Positions 40,938-50,247 of a DNA stretch of 64,000 nucleotides are shown here, piece by piece (position 1 is the stretch's first letter; every line of letters starts with the position of its first letter). Made by a program: the position numbers and the translations under genes. The DNA comes from Gloeocapsopsis dulcis. GTDB taxonomy: Bacteria > Cyanobacteriota > Cyanobacteriia > Cyanobacteriales > Chroococcidiopsidaceae. Where the stretch lies: contig NZ_CP119968.1 in assembly GCF_032163395.1 (NCBI RefSeq), forward strand, positions 543,501 through 607,500, in the 5' to 3' direction. A model generated the notes under the pieces. It was not told the DNA's origin. It did no database searches and was given only the letters and a program-made list of their open reading frames with translations.

Positions 40938-41087
40938 TTAAGTTAGCTCGGCTGCTTCATCAAATAAAGTACGGTAGAGGAGCACATCGCCCTCTAGCAT
41001 TGATAAAGATTCTGCTATCGGCTGACTTTGTTCTTCTGTAGGATCTGAATTTTCTGGAGTGTCCCAAAGACTAATCTGCTTATACAT
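40938..41087 (-). CDS. Possible 49-residue acidic hypothetical protein
   Basis: Open frame MYKQISLWDTPENSDPTEEQ continuing through a serine/leucine stretch (PIAESLSMLEGDVLLYRTLF) to a stop. Its composition (helical C-terminal half, acidic) and position in an otherwise gene-free zone make it a candidate. No ribosome site was seen, and no family is recognised, so this is a weak call. Confidence 0.35.
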   Translation of the reverse strand: MYKQISLWDTPENSDPTEEQSQPIAESLSMLEGDVLLYRTLFDEAAELT

Positions 41088-41276
41088 AACTGTTTTAAAT
41101 AACTTATTGGTGTAAAGCTAGAGAAGCTGTCATTTTATAACAACTAGCTTCCCGTGGTACGATGTTCCAATACAGATGGTGTATTGAGTTAAATTTCCAG
41201 AAAACAAGGCTTCTAAAATCTCCAATACTCATTACTATTGATTGAATTTCCGATTCAATTGAGCGCTCTTATTTTT

Positions 41277-41477
41277 TTAGTAAATTCTTCCTATAGCATC
41301 CCCGATTGTTCGGGGTTCATCATCATAAAACCATCCATCTCTAGAGCGAATTAATGCTTCAGCATACTCATTATTTTCTTGAGTTAAATCATAATAGTCT
41401 GACTCGTAGTATTCCTCATATTCTTCATCCTCATAATCATCATACCCTTTTCCATTATCTTGGCCATAATTAAACAT
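41277..41477 (-). CDS. Tyrosine/aspartate-rich small acidic protein
   Basis: A 66-residue protein of extreme composition: the first 33 residues are mostly Asp, Glu and Tyr (GYDDYEDEEYEEYYESDYYD), followed by a more ordinary NEYAEALIRSRDGWFYDDEPR and IGDAIGRIY. AAGGAG lies 6-7 nt before the ATG, so translation is plausible. No family recognised. Such runs may bind calcium or act as flexible linkers; function unknown. Confidence 0.6.
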   Translation of the reverse strand: MFNYGQDNGKGYDDYEDEEYEEYYESDYYDLTQENNEYAEALIRSRDGWFYDDEPRTIGDAIGRIY

Positions 41478-41743
41478 CTTTACTCCTTACTCATGAGCAA
41501 CGAATTGAAAAGTTATTAAGCACATTCTCTCATAGTAAATATGCTGGCTTTTTTAGTTACAAATAAGGTGTAGGAATGATGAAGAGTTGCATGAAAAGTT
41601 TGCAAACACCTACTTATTTAGACATACTACTTGTATCAGCTTATCTACGCAAGAATCAGTAATATATAGCTTCCATATATTGATTAAAATTGTTACTTAA
41701 TACCTGAGTAATCAGTTAAATGAGTAATTCTATGTTCGGTAGT

Positions 41744-41962
41744 TTATTCCTTGAGGCAACGCAGGCAAATCGGAAATACTAAGATCAGCACAAGCGCCTC
41801 TATTGGCAGTTGAAACTGCAAGGGGGTTAGGGCAAACCCCCACACAATAAAAATTGCGCCAGATATTGCTGTTGCTAGGCGATAAACATCGTCTTTGAAT
41901 TTTAGACTTACCCAGACGAGTCCCATGCCTGCTGCTAAAAAAAGTAAGTGAGTTAAGGGCAT
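41744..41962 (-). CDS. Small membrane protein
   Basis: A 72-residue hydrophobic protein with three likely membrane segments (about 4-20, 28-46 and 52-66), including HLLFLAAGMGLVWVSLKF and ISGAIFIVWGFALTP. It ends in CLRCLKE. No family recognised, though short proteins like this are common in cyanobacteria. GAGGAG lies about 21 nt upstream, too far for a normal ribosome site, so the start is uncertain. Confidence 0.55.
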   Translation of the reverse strand: MPLTHLLFLAAGMGLVWVSLKFKDDVYRLATAISGAIFIVWGFALTPLQFQLPIEALVLILVFPICLRCLKE

Positions 41963-42055
41963 ATTGTCATTAATATTTAAAATCTCCTCGTCAGGATACT
42001 TAGAACCTAGTTAAGTACACTAACAAAGAACAGTACAATCGTCTTTGGTTAAATT

Positions 42056-42616
42056 ATGCTGAGTGCGACAAGGGTTGAAATAATGTCAACAGTTGAGACA
42101 AAACAAAATTCTGTATTCCAACGAGTTCTTTTTACCTTCATAGCATTACTTGTAGTTACTATCTGCGCATTAGGGACAAAAATAGCCTTTTCTGGAGAAC
42201 CGCAGTTATTTGCTGGAACGCGACCTGATAACCTTGGGGTTCGTGCAGGTCAACTCGCACCCTGTCCTAGTACTCCTAAGTGTGTCAATAGTCAAAGCCA
42301 GCATACTGTGCATCAGATCCCACCTCTAACTTATAATTCAACAGATCAAGCCGCAATGGTTAACCTAAAAACAGTACTGCAATCTTTTCGACGCGCAAAA
42401 GCGATCGCTCAAAGTGACAATTACATTTATAGCGAATTTACAATTCCTGTTGTCGGATTTGTTGATGATGTCGAATTTCTGCTCGATCAAGATGCCAAAG
42501 TAATTCACGTTCGTTCTGCTTCGCGTTTAGGAGAGGGTGATTTGGGAGTAAATCGGCGTAGAATCGAAAATATAAGAGCTAAATTCAGTGAACTTGACGC
42601 TCTAAAACTGTCTTGA
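42056..42616 (+). CDS. DUF1499 family protein
   Basis: A 186-residue DUF1499 protein. A transmembrane or export segment ([21 protein letters not shown]) occupies residues 24-44, so the C-terminal domain probably lies outside the inner membrane. Family hallmarks are [13 protein letters not shown] (Cys pair), [23 protein letters not shown] and [21 protein letters not shown]. Function unknown. MSTVETKQ at 42083 is an alternative start. Its end overlaps the end of mmsA by 15 bp on the opposite strand. Confidence 0.82.
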   Translation: MLSATRVEIMSTVETKQNSVFQRVLFTFIALLVVTICALGTKIAFSGEPQLFAGTRPDNLGVRAGQLAPCPSTPKCVNSQSQHTVHQIPPLTYNSTDQAAMVNLKTVLQSFRRAKAIAQSDNYIYSEFTIPVVGFVDDVEFLLDQDAKVIHVRSASRLGEGDLGVNRRRIENIRAKFSELDALKLS

Positions 42617-44089
42617 CCAATCTTGAAACCAGCGCTCAACAACAACTTTGGTTTGGGTAAAGAATTCAACGGCATGATGTCCTTGTCCGTGCAGATCGCC
42701 AAAGAAACTTTCCTTCCAACCGCTAAAGGGAAAGAAAGCCATTGGTGCAGCAACACCAATGTTGATGCCAATATTACCGACTTCCGCTTCATAGCGAAAT
42801 TTCCGTGCAGCAGCGCCACTAGAGGTAAATAAGCACGCCATGTTACCGTATTGACCGCTGTTAACGAAGGCGATCGCATCATCAACCGTATTGAGATGAA
42901 TTAAACCTAATACAGGACCAAAAACCTCTGTTTGAGCAATTGTACTTGTCGGCTCGATATTCTGGAGTAGCGTTGGTCGAATAAAATAACCTTGAGGGTA
43001 GTCCGCAATGTTTGTCTGCCGACCATCAACTAGTGGCTTTGCACCTTCGGCAATTCCCTGCTGAATCAATTGCTCAATTCGAGAGCGACTTTCAGCAGTA
43101 ATTACAGGTCCCATTTGTATCCCGTCATCCAATCCGTAACCAACAACGCGAGTAGACGCCGCATCGGTGATCGCTTCGGTAAATGTGTGACGTGCTTCTC
43201 CAACTGTTATTGCGAGTGAAGCTGCTAAGCAACGTTGTCCAGCGCAACCAAAGGCACTATCGGCAACAATACGAGTTGTCATTTCCATATCAGCATCGGG
43301 TAGCACAATTACCGGATTTTTAGCCCCACCCTGACATTGAGCGCGTTTACCATTTGCTGATGCCCGACTGTAAACATAACGCGCCACGGGAGTCGAACCG
43401 ACAAAGCTAATTGCACGAATTGCTGGATGAGCGAGAATTGCATCAACAACTTCTTTAGCGCCATTAACGAGATTAACAACTCCTTTGGGTAATCCTGTCT
43501 GTGCTAGAAGCTGCATGACTTTTTGCATTGTCAGCGGCACTTTTTCTGAGGGCTTGATGATGTACGTGTTACCGCAGGCGATCGCATACGGCATAAACCA
43601 AAAGGGAATCATCCCAGGAAAGTTAAACGGCGCAATAACTGCTGCGACTCCTAAAGGTTGTCGAATTAAAATTTCATCAATACCTTTGGCAATATCTTCT
43701 GAGTTGTAGCCTTGCATCAAAATCGGAATTCCGCAAGCAACTTCTACATTTTCAATCGCCCGTTGCAATTCTCCTTTTGACTCTGCTAAAGTCTTGCCGC
43801 ACTCTTGTGTAATTGTTGTTGCTAAATCTTCAAAATGCTCCTCTAACAGCGCTTTAAGTTTAAACAAATACTGCACCCGTTCCCCAGGTGGAGTGCGCCG
43901 CCAGGTGTTAAATGCTGTGGCTGCGGCGTTTGCTGCTTGATCTACGTCTGTTGCTATTCCTAATGGAACCTTAGCTAGTATTTCCGCTGTTGCCGGATTA
44001 GTTACATCTAAATACGCAGTAGCACTGGAGTCACACCATTCGCCGTTAATATAGTTTTGGAGAACAGTGGCACAACTCATAAGATTCAC
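42602..44089 (-). CDS. mmsA: CoA-acylating methylmalonate-semialdehyde dehydrogenase
   Basis: A 495-residue aldehyde dehydrogenase of the MMSDH type, which converts methylmalonate or malonate semialdehyde plus CoA and NAD to propionyl- or acetyl-CoA (valine, inositol and beta-alanine breakdown). Family marks are QNYINGEW at the N-terminus, [29 protein letters not shown] (in part), and the catalytic cysteine in [10 protein letters not shown]. Instead of a conserved Glu, MMSDH enzymes carry Asn/Gly in the QGGAKNP loop, as here. No other catabolic genes are adjacent. Confidence 0.9.
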   Translation of the reverse strand: MNLMSCATVLQNYINGEWCDSSATAYLDVTNPATAEILAKVPLGIATDVDQAANAAATAFNTWRRTPPGERVQYLFKLKALLEEHFEDLATTITQECGKTLAESKGELQRAIENVEVACGIPILMQGYNSEDIAKGIDEILIRQPLGVAAVIAPFNFPGMIPFWFMPYAIACGNTYIIKPSEKVPLTMQKVMQLLAQTGLPKGVVNLVNGAKEVVDAILAHPAIRAISFVGSTPVARYVYSRASANGKRAQCQGGAKNPVIVLPDADMEMTTRIVADSAFGCAGQRCLAASLAITVGEARHTFTEAITDAASTRVVGYGLDDGIQMGPVITAESRSRIEQLIQQGIAEGAKPLVDGRQTNIADYPQGYFIRPTLLQNIEPTSTIAQTEVFGPVLGLIHLNTVDDAIAFVNSGQYGNMACLFTSSGAAARKFRYEAEVGNIGINIGVAAPMAFFPFSGWKESFFGDLHGQGHHAVEFFTQTKVVVERWFQDWSRQF

Positions 44090-44227
44090 TCTAATACTAA
44101 ATATCCATTATCAGGTTAATGTATTTGTAAGCTAGCTAAGACAACAGATTGGTATAAGAAATTTTTCAATTTTGTCTTAGTTGTTAAAAACAAATAGTTT
44201 ATCGAAAATTTTGAGTTTAAACTAAAT

Positions 44228-44251
44228 AGGGATGCTAATTATGGCATCCCT
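44228..44251 (-). terminator. Candidate hairpin terminator of the RemA-like gene
   Basis: AGGGATGC (44228-44235) and GCATCCCT (44244-44251) form a perfect 8-bp stem with an 8-nt loop, starting 8 bp after the stop of the minus-strand gene at 44259. On the minus strand it is followed by ATTTAGTTTAAA, a weak U-rich tract. Confidence 0.6.
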
Positions 44252-44258
44252 CGTATGG

Positions 44259-44615
44259 CTACTCTTCTACAACCTCGCGAATTCTCTGTTCCAAGCGTTC
44301 TAAGTCAAGTCCACCCTCATCACGAGCAATTCTACGTACAGTTGGATTAATATTGCTTAAATCCATAAGTAGATCGTGTAGAATCTCTTGCTGTTGACGT
44401 GATTGAGTAACTTCACGCGGTTCTTGCACTAAGTCGCGGACGATCGAATCTTCAGCACGAGAAGCAACAATAGGATCTGTTTGTCCTTGGAGATGCACAA
44501 AGGTACGTCGTCCTGGTCCGCGTTCTTCTTCGATAGGAATAACTGCTGTTACTTGATCTGATCGCACGTATTTTCCAAAACCGAGATGCACTAATACTGA
44601 TGATTGTATTCTCAT
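44259..44615 (-). CDS. RemA/DUF370-like small regulator (tentative)
   Basis: A 118-residue protein. The N-terminal part (VLVHLGFGKYVRSDQVTAVIPIE and RRTFVHLQGQTDPIVASRAEDSIVRDLV) resembles the RemA/DUF370 fold, where LINIGFGNIV-x-A-D-R-I-I-A-I is the conserved opening. RemA proteins are DNA-binding ring-forming biofilm regulators. The charged C-terminal half (SRQQQEILHDLLMDL; LERLEQRIREVVEE) is extra and probably coiled coil. Resemblance is by eye, so treat the family as likely, not certain. A hairpin terminator follows. Confidence 0.55.
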   Translation of the reverse strand: MRIQSSVLVHLGFGKYVRSDQVTAVIPIEEERGPGRRTFVHLQGQTDPIVASRAEDSIVRDLVQEPREVTQSRQQQEILHDLLMDLSNINPTVRRIARDEGGLDLERLEQRIREVVEE

Positions 44616-44914
44616 TTATTTTAATCAAATAATCTTTCTTTCACATATATCTATTATCCTTCACTGAAACTTAACGTAGCAGTAAGAATTAGAGCGGTTT
44701 TTACTCATATTTTTAGTGTGTTTTCCCTACGGAATTTTAAATAATATTCTTGCGTAAAAAGAAAGTTTTGTTTAATTTATTTGCGACTAAATATCAATCT
44801 TTAAATCAAAGCTAACTTTTGCAAAAATTAGTTTTATATACATTATTTTATCTTTGCTGTTTATCGTTGACGATGATTAATTGTGCTGAACAAAAAGCGT
44901 CTATAGCAGCATTA
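44616..44914. other. AT-rich gap
   Basis: 299 bp of AT-rich sequence with no supported gene, hairpin or repeat; it must carry the promoter for the RemA-like gene. Confidence 0.4.
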
Positions 44915-45409
44915 TTAACTAGATATCAGTAAAACCTGAGTTACAAATCTTTCTGGATATTCTGGAGTCACGACAATTGTGCGATCGCGCAATTTCAGAA
45001 CCACTGCTTTATGCGGATCTGTTGCATAAGCTTCGTAATTTCCTAGTTTCCGGTTGTAGAATTTCCCAGAGAAACTAAATAAACCACCATTTCCCCACTT
45101 GCGTAGTGAGTTTCGCATTGCTTGTGGATCTACATCAGCAGTCATTAAATTCTCTAAATCAATTTTTGTATTCCACCCAATGCGCTGAACATACAGTGTC
45201 TTGTCGGCGATCGCATAACCGCGAATGCTGAAAAATACAGATGTCAACAGAATCACCAAAGGAATCACAACCATCGCCACTATCCACGCAATATCATAAC
45301 GAGGACCAGTCAACAGCCCAACTAGAACAATTCCCAGCAGTAGTACAGAAACTACAGTAGTAATAGCAATAAGTGATATGGTCCAAGGAGCCTTAAATAC
45401 TTCCTTCAT
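44915..45409 (-). CDS. Membrane protein with bacterial PH-like domain
   Basis: A 164-residue protein. Two membrane segments (about 8-35 and 44-65: ISLIAITTVVSVLLLGIVLVGLL and YDIAWIVAMVVIPLVILLTSVFF, in part) precede a soluble domain with RGYAIADKTLYVQRIGWNTKIDLENL and KAVVLKLRDRTIVVTPEYPERFV, the pattern of bacterial PH (bPH) domains. AGGAG 7 nt before the ATG at 45409 fixes the start; the frame upstream to 45445 would overlap mobA. It follows mobA by 13 bp. Confidence 0.75.
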   Translation of the reverse strand: MKEVFKAPWTISLIAITTVVSVLLLGIVLVGLLTGPRYDIAWIVAMVVIPLVILLTSVFFSIRGYAIADKTLYVQRIGWNTKIDLENLMTADVDPQAMRNSLRKWGNGGLFSFSGKFYNRKLGNYEAYATDPHKAVVLKLRDRTIVVTPEYPERFVTQVLLISS

Positions 45410-45422
45410 GCTTCTACTCCTA

Positions 45423-46094
45423 TTACTGTTTGTCATCGATAACAAAAGCTAAATCATCGGGTGTATTGCAGTTAAAGAGCATATCTGCTGCTGGTAAAGG
45501 TAAAATGTGTACGGAGTTTTGCGCTAACCAAGCTTGAAACGATCGCCCTCCTTGCGCAATAAAATCATTTAATACAGGTAAACAACTACGGCGGTAGAAA
45601 CCACATAAAGGTTCCCAACCTTTTGCATGACGAGGTAAAGCAGCGATCGCATCTTGAGGAATATTTTCTAACTCTCTTACCCAATCTTGTAACACTTCTG
45701 CTTGCAGTTTTGGTAAGTCGCAAGCAAGTAACAAAACCCAATCAGTTTGCACGACAGCAAGCCCTTGGGCGAAACCAACTAATGGACCATGCGGTAGTGG
45801 TAAAGTTATTTTAGTCGAAGCTGGGTTACTCAAATTTTCTTGAGGAAGTGGTACTTCACGAACAAATTGGCAATGTTTTAGGGATAGATGCTGATATTTT
45901 TCTGGTGTTGGTGTGACAACATAGACTGTGTTGCATAGAGTACCAGCAATATTGCAGATTAATTGCAACAACGGGACACCATGAATGAGTATCAGGGCTT
46001 TATCTTGACCCATTCGCGAACTTTTGCCACCTGCTAAGACAATTGCACTGAGCGAGTGCGGCGATTTTAAGTTGGAATTAGAATTATACGCCAT
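45423..46094 (-). CDS. mobA: Molybdenum cofactor guanylyltransferase MobA
   Basis: A 223-residue nucleotidyltransferase that joins GMP to molybdopterin to form the MGD cofactor of nitrate reductase and other molybdoenzymes. The GTP-binding loop LAGGKSSRMGQDKALI starts near residue 20, and LLACDLPKL is the metal-binding Asp region. The first 15 residues are extra to the family. Probably cotranscribed with the PH-like gene downstream and the SDR gene 17 bp upstream. Confidence 0.9.
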   Translation of the reverse strand: MAYNSNSNLKSPHSLSAIVLAGGKSSRMGQDKALILIHGVPLLQLICNIAGTLCNTVYVVTPTPEKYQHLSLKHCQFVREVPLPQENLSNPASTKITLPLPHGPLVGFAQGLAVVQTDWVLLLACDLPKLQAEVLQDWVRELENIPQDAIAALPRHAKGWEPLCGFYRRSCLPVLNDFIAQGGRSFQAWLAQNSVHILPLPAADMLFNCNTPDDLAFVIDDKQ

Positions 46095-46111
46095 CGATCT
46101 AATCGATTATT

Positions 46112-46987
46112 TCAAACGGCTAAATAGCGCCTTAAAAAACTTTCTAAAGTTTCTAGTTTCAAATTAAACACTGATTCCAAGTGGGCAATTTCGTCTGGCG
46201 TACAGAAAAACTCATTTGCAAGTAGAGTGCGAAAAGTACCTAGAGTTTTTTGCACTGAAGGATTTAACAACCCTAATACTGTTCGTAAACCATCAACGAC
46301 AAATAAGGGTGGATTAATAATAACAGGTTCCTGATTAAAAACGCGACTAAAAATGCGGGGAATATCTTCTCGTTGTAAAATTTCTGGTCCTCCCACTGGT
46401 AAAACTTGGTTTTTTGCTCCAAAAACCGAAATTGAATTCACCACCATTTGCGCTAAATCATCTGTACTAACAATTGAGGTGCGGTTTTTGGGATCGCCAA
46501 TTAATAAATACATTCTTGTTTGGCGAAATCGTTCGGCAAGTGATAGCAAATTTGAGGATAATCCGGCAGGGCGAAAGATTGTATAATTTAAACCACTGTT
46601 TTGGAGATATTGTTCTACTGCTCGTTTGGCTTTAAATGTAGGAGCATCTTCATAGCCTCGATCTGCACCTAACACAGAAATAAACACAAAATGCCTGACC
46701 TGTTGTGCTTGAGCGTGGTCAATTAACTCAATATTGGCACGATAATCAAGCGCTAGCGGATCGCCATCTGAACCATGAGTGCTGATGATGTACTGCACTC
46801 CTTGACAAGCTTTTTGAATATCTTTTTCTTGGCGCAAGTCACCAATAAAAATTTCTGCACCTCGGTGTTCTAACTCAGCGTAGCGAGAGTTGAGACGGAC
46901 AAAAGCACGTACAGGTAGTTCTTGTTGTCGCAGCAATCGTACCACTCTTCGCCCAATTTGTCCTGTTGCTCCTGTGACTAGAAACAT
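46112..46987 (-). CDS. Atypical NAD(P)-binding SDR (Ycf39/NmrA-like)
   Basis: A 291-residue atypical short-chain dehydrogenase. The cofactor loop is FLVTGATGQIGRRVVRLL (TGATGxxG) at the very start, then DLRQEKDI and ISVLGADRG, with FRPAGL later. No YxxxK catalytic pair in the classical place is evident. The frame is open to 47047, but MFLVTGATG at 46987 is where related proteins begin. Relatives include Ycf39, a photosystem II assembly factor, and NmrA-like regulators; which applies here is not clear. Lies in a run with mobA on the same strand. Confidence 0.75.
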   Translation of the reverse strand: MFLVTGATGQIGRRVVRLLRQQELPVRAFVRLNSRYAELEHRGAEIFIGDLRQEKDIQKACQGVQYIISTHGSDGDPLALDYRANIELIDHAQAQQVRHFVFISVLGADRGYEDAPTFKAKRAVEQYLQNSGLNYTIFRPAGLSSNLLSLAERFRQTRMYLLIGDPKNRTSIVSTDDLAQMVVNSISVFGAKNQVLPVGGPEILQREDIPRIFSRVFNQEPVIINPPLFVVDGLRTVLGLLNPSVQKTLGTFRTLLANEFFCTPDEIAHLESVFNLKLETLESFLRRYLAV

Positions 46988-47055
46988 AGCCGCATTTTTC
47001 CTGAAAATTTTGGATAATAGATATTCACCTGCAAGCCCTAATCTCAAATCTAAAG

Positions 47056-47847
47056 CTAAAATTCAACAACTACAGGAGCATGATCGCTCGGTTTGGGTAA
47101 CTTTCGTGGCGTGATATCAATAAAGCAGCTTTTTGCTTGTTTGTATAGGTCAGGAGTGAGATAGTGATGGTCGATTCTCCAACCTAAGTTACGCCGAAAA
47201 GCTCCACTACGATAGTCCCACCAACTATAGTGTCCTGCTTCAGAAGTAAACTTGCGAAAAGCATCACTAAAACCTAGTGCTAAGATTTCACGCAGTGCTT
47301 GTCGCTCAAGTTCTGATGCCATAATATGTCCTGTGATAGCGGGATCGTGCAGGTCGCAGTCTTCGAGTGCAATATTGAAGTCACCACAAATACAAATGTT
47401 AGCTGATTCAACCAAAAGTGACTGCAAGTATTCGCGCAACGCTTGTAGCCACCGCAGTTTATATGTATACTTCTCACTACCTACAGCTGCACCATTTGGT
47501 ACATAGAGATTAACAATGCGAATGCCCGCTATTGAACCAGTAATGAGTCGTTTTTGCGTATCAATTTCTGAAAGTGATTCGGCGATCGCCTCACCCAAAA
47601 TCGGTGTGAAGCCTGTACTAACATCTGTTAACGGCGCACGGCTGAGAATCGCTACGCCATTATAAGATTTTTGTCCAGAAACATAAACGTGATAGTTGAG
47701 TTGCTCAAAAGGCGATCGCGGAAAATCTACATCGACAACTTTAGTTTCTTGCAAACACAACACATCAACAGGGTTTTGCTGCAACCAAGCAGTAACGTGT
47801 TCTTGGCGAGTCCGAATTGAATTAACGTTCCAAGTGGCAATTTGCAT
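47056..47847 (-). CDS. xth: Exodeoxyribonuclease III
   Basis: A 263-residue Mg-dependent DNA repair nuclease (AP endonuclease and 3' exonuclease). Motifs are MQIATWNVNSIR (Asn), LCLQETKV (catalytic Glu), NLYVPNG, ICGDFNIALEDCDL (Asp/Asn), FRKF, YSWWDYR and the C-terminal SDHAPVVVEF (Asp-His). The frame reaches 47865, but MQIATWNVN at 47847 is the family start. Expected to act on abasic sites in the chromosome. Confidence 0.93.
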   Translation of the reverse strand: MQIATWNVNSIRTRQEHVTAWLQQNPVDVLCLQETKVVDVDFPRSPFEQLNYHVYVSGQKSYNGVAILSRAPLTDVSTGFTPILGEAIAESLSEIDTQKRLITGSIAGIRIVNLYVPNGAAVGSEKYTYKLRWLQALREYLQSLLVESANICICGDFNIALEDCDLHDPAITGHIMASELERQALREILALGFSDAFRKFTSEAGHYSWWDYRSGAFRRNLGWRIDHHYLTPDLYKQAKSCFIDITPRKLPKPSDHAPVVVEF

Positions 47848-47898
47848 GAAGTTGACACCAAACATAGCTATTTACTGCAAAAAGTCTCTAAAAACTTG

Positions 47899-48207
47899 CT
47901 ATTCTAACTCTTGTTTTCTCCGTAGTAGAATAGGAGGCTCTGTAATTAGACCTACTAAATGGTCACTAGTAAAACAGAGACTCGATTTATTTTCCTGAAT
48001 GGGAATTTGAAATAAAAAACTATCTTTTTTGCCTTGAGTTCGTGCTAGAAAAGCTGCTATCAAGCTACGCAGCAATGGGTTATCTGATTTAATTTTAATT
48101 TGATACCGGAAGCCACCATTAAGTAAAATTTCGACTAACACTTCTCGATTGCTATCGCTTGTAGGTGCAGCCCCATCAATAATATCTAGTTCTTGGTTGT
48201 CAGACAC
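47899..48207 (-). CDS. Hypothetical protein
   Basis: A 102-residue soluble protein, family not recognised. It has an acidic N-terminus (MSDNQELDIIDGAAPTSDSN), a strand-rich middle (REVLVEILLNGGFRYQIKIK) and a block SDNPLLRSLIAAFLARTQGK, then SSLCFTSDHLVGLITEPPIL. Similar strings occur near the start of some cyanobacterial oxygenase-like proteins as I recall, but I cannot confirm this. GGAGAC precedes the ATG. Confidence 0.5.
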   Translation of the reverse strand: MSDNQELDIIDGAAPTSDSNREVLVEILLNGGFRYQIKIKSDNPLLRSLIAAFLARTQGKKDSFLFQIPIQENKSSLCFTSDHLVGLITEPPILLRRKQELE

Positions 48208-48316
48208 TTGTAGTCTCCTTACAACAGTCTCAAAAAAATATCCAAAAAATCACACCTCTAGTTTATGACTGGGAGTATAAACTACTGTTCAAGCTAACAA
48301 ATAAGTTAGCTGACAT

Positions 48317-48346
48317 AAAAAAATAGAGTGGACAACACCCACTCTA
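48317..48346 (-). terminator. Intrinsic terminator of the gamma-glutamyltransferase gene
   Basis: TAGAGTGG (48324-48331) and CCACTCTA (48339-48346) form a perfect 8-bp stem with a 7-nt loop. On the minus strand the stem is followed at once by seven Ts (48323-48317). It lies 42 bp past the stop of the gene at 48388. Confidence 0.85.
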
Positions 48347-48387
48347 CATTACTATTTCTAGAATTCTTGACAACAAATATGCCTACA

Positions 48388-50139
48388 TTAATATCCTACC
48401 GCTGAACCATCACCCCTAGGGTCAGCTCCTCCATGCAGCACGTTAGTTTCAGGGTCAATCAGAATAGCACCAGCGTGTCCCATTGTGTCAGTATAATTAG
48501 CAACGACATTTACCGGATGCCCGCGTTTAGCTAATTCTGCAGTTACGTTTTCTGGGACTCGTCCTTCAATTTTCAAGTCATTAGAAGATGCTCCCCACGT
48601 ACGACCATGTAACCATCTTGGTGCTGCAATTGCTTCTTGCACGCTAAAGCCATAATCAACAATACGAGTGACTATCGCAGCTTGGGTTTGTGGTTGTCCT
48701 TCACCACCCATTGTCCCATAGATGAGGTATGGTTTTCCAGCTCGAAATAGCATTGCTGGATTCAATGTGTGGAAAGTTCGCTTTCTTGGTTCCAAACGAT
48801 TAATATGATTCTTGTCTAAAGAAAAGAAACTACCGCGATTTTGCAGTAAAACTCCTGTATTACCAGCAACAATTCCTGAGCCAAAGTCATGGTAAATACT
48901 CTGAATTAAAGATACCGCGTTGCCATCTTTATCGACAACTCCTAACCATACAGTATCGCCTTTAGGATCGAGCGGCTTTGCTTCTTTTTTAGTTTGATTC
49001 ATGCTGATGCGTGCGGCTAATTGTCTACCGTGTGTTTCTGATAACAACGAATCAACAGGAATCTTGACAAATTCAGGATCGCTAACAAATTTATCGCGAT
49101 CGGCAAAAGCTTGTTTAGTAGCTTCAACAATCAGATGATAATAGTCTGCTGTTCCTTCTCTAATTTTTGTTAAATCAAAGTTATTGAGGATGTTGAGAAT
49201 TGACAGTGATGCTATTCCTTGGGTATTTGGTGGAAAATTATAGGCTTGATATCCGCGATAATTTGCCGAAATTGGTTCTACCCAATTAGCAGTATGTTGT
49301 GCAAAATCTTGCAGCGTTAAAAGTCCACCATTCTTTTGAACATCTGTAACAATTCGCTGAGCAATTTCACCTCGATAAAATGCAGTTGCTCCTTGACTTG
49401 CAATAACTTTTAATGTCTGGGCAAGTTCTGGTTGTTTAAAAATTTCACCAACTGTATAAGGTTCTCCATTAGCTTTGAGATACGTTTGACGGAAAGCTGG
49501 AAAACGTTGTAATGCGCGGAATTCTTGGTCTTTTTCGTCAATATTTGTCTTTGTCCAGGTTTCTTGACTAGGTGTGACTGGAACACCTATTTCAGCATAA
49601 CGGATAGCAGAGGTGAGTAATTGATTCCAGGGTAGAGAATTCCCTATTGTTTTTTGAGCATAGTTATATGCTTGTTCCCACCCTGAAACAACTCCAGGTA
49701 CAGTGTTTGCGGCTAAGTATCCTCTAGAAGGAATCTTTTCATAACCCTGCTTTTGATAAAATTCAATTGTTGCTCTTTCTCCAGCACGACCGCTAGCATT
49801 CAACGCTCTAAGTTCATTAGTTTTTGCGTTGTAAATCAGCCAGAAGTTATCGCCGCCAATACTATTCATGTGGGGATAAACCGCTGCTAAAGTAGAAGCT
49901 GCTGCGATCGCAGCATCGACAGCATTACCACCACCTTTAAGAATCTCAAGTGCTGCTTGCGAGGCATGGTAGTGAGGAGTAGTTACCATACCATTAGTAG
50001 ACATTGTTGTTGGGCTAGCAGCATTCGCTACAGAACTAACAGAGAGACTTGACAAGTTTGCCACTAGGGGAGTAAAAACAGCTGAAAAGCTAAATGTACT
50101 AGACACTACAGCTGTTATTTTTTTACTCAGTAAATTCAA
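48388..50139 (-). CDS. Gamma-glutamyltransferase-family protein
   Basis: A 583-residue exported Ntn-hydrolase that hydrolyses or transfers gamma-glutamyl groups, for example from glutathione. A signal peptide (about 1-42, ending SVANAAS) precedes MVTTPHYHASQAALEILKGGGNAVDAAIAAA (in part), the family N-terminus. The autoprocessing Thr is expected in GDTVWLGVVDKDGNAVSLIQS, and GGEGQPQTQ is the later oxyanion loop. The usual TTH is DTV-W here, so the nucleophile context is slightly unusual. Substrate not known. An intrinsic terminator follows. It lies 108 bp after the decarboxylase gene. Confidence 0.88.
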   Translation of the reverse strand: MNLLSKKITAVVSSTFSFSAVFTPLVANLSSLSVSSVANAASPTTMSTNGMVTTPHYHASQAALEILKGGGNAVDAAIAAASTLAAVYPHMNSIGGDNFWLIYNAKTNELRALNASGRAGERATIEFYQKQGYEKIPSRGYLAANTVPGVVSGWEQAYNYAQKTIGNSLPWNQLLTSAIRYAEIGVPVTPSQETWTKTNIDEKDQEFRALQRFPAFRQTYLKANGEPYTVGEIFKQPELAQTLKVIASQGATAFYRGEIAQRIVTDVQKNGGLLTLQDFAQHTANWVEPISANYRGYQAYNFPPNTQGIASLSILNILNNFDLTKIREGTADYYHLIVEATKQAFADRDKFVSDPEFVKIPVDSLLSETHGRQLAARISMNQTKKEAKPLDPKGDTVWLGVVDKDGNAVSLIQSIYHDFGSGIVAGNTGVLLQNRGSFFSLDKNHINRLEPRKRTFHTLNPAMLFRAGKPYLIYGTMGGEGQPQTQAAIVTRIVDYGFSVQEAIAAPRWLHGRTWGASSNDLKIEGRVPENVTAELAKRGHPVNVVANYTDTMGHAGAILIDPETNVLHGGADPRGDGSAVGY

Positions 50140-50247
50140 TGGAGTCTCCTTTCTCAGATCGTTACTTGTACTCTTTTCTGATTAAGGCATCTGAATTACA
50201 TAATCAGTAGCAAACTTAACTTTTTACTATGGAAAGTGAAATTCAGT

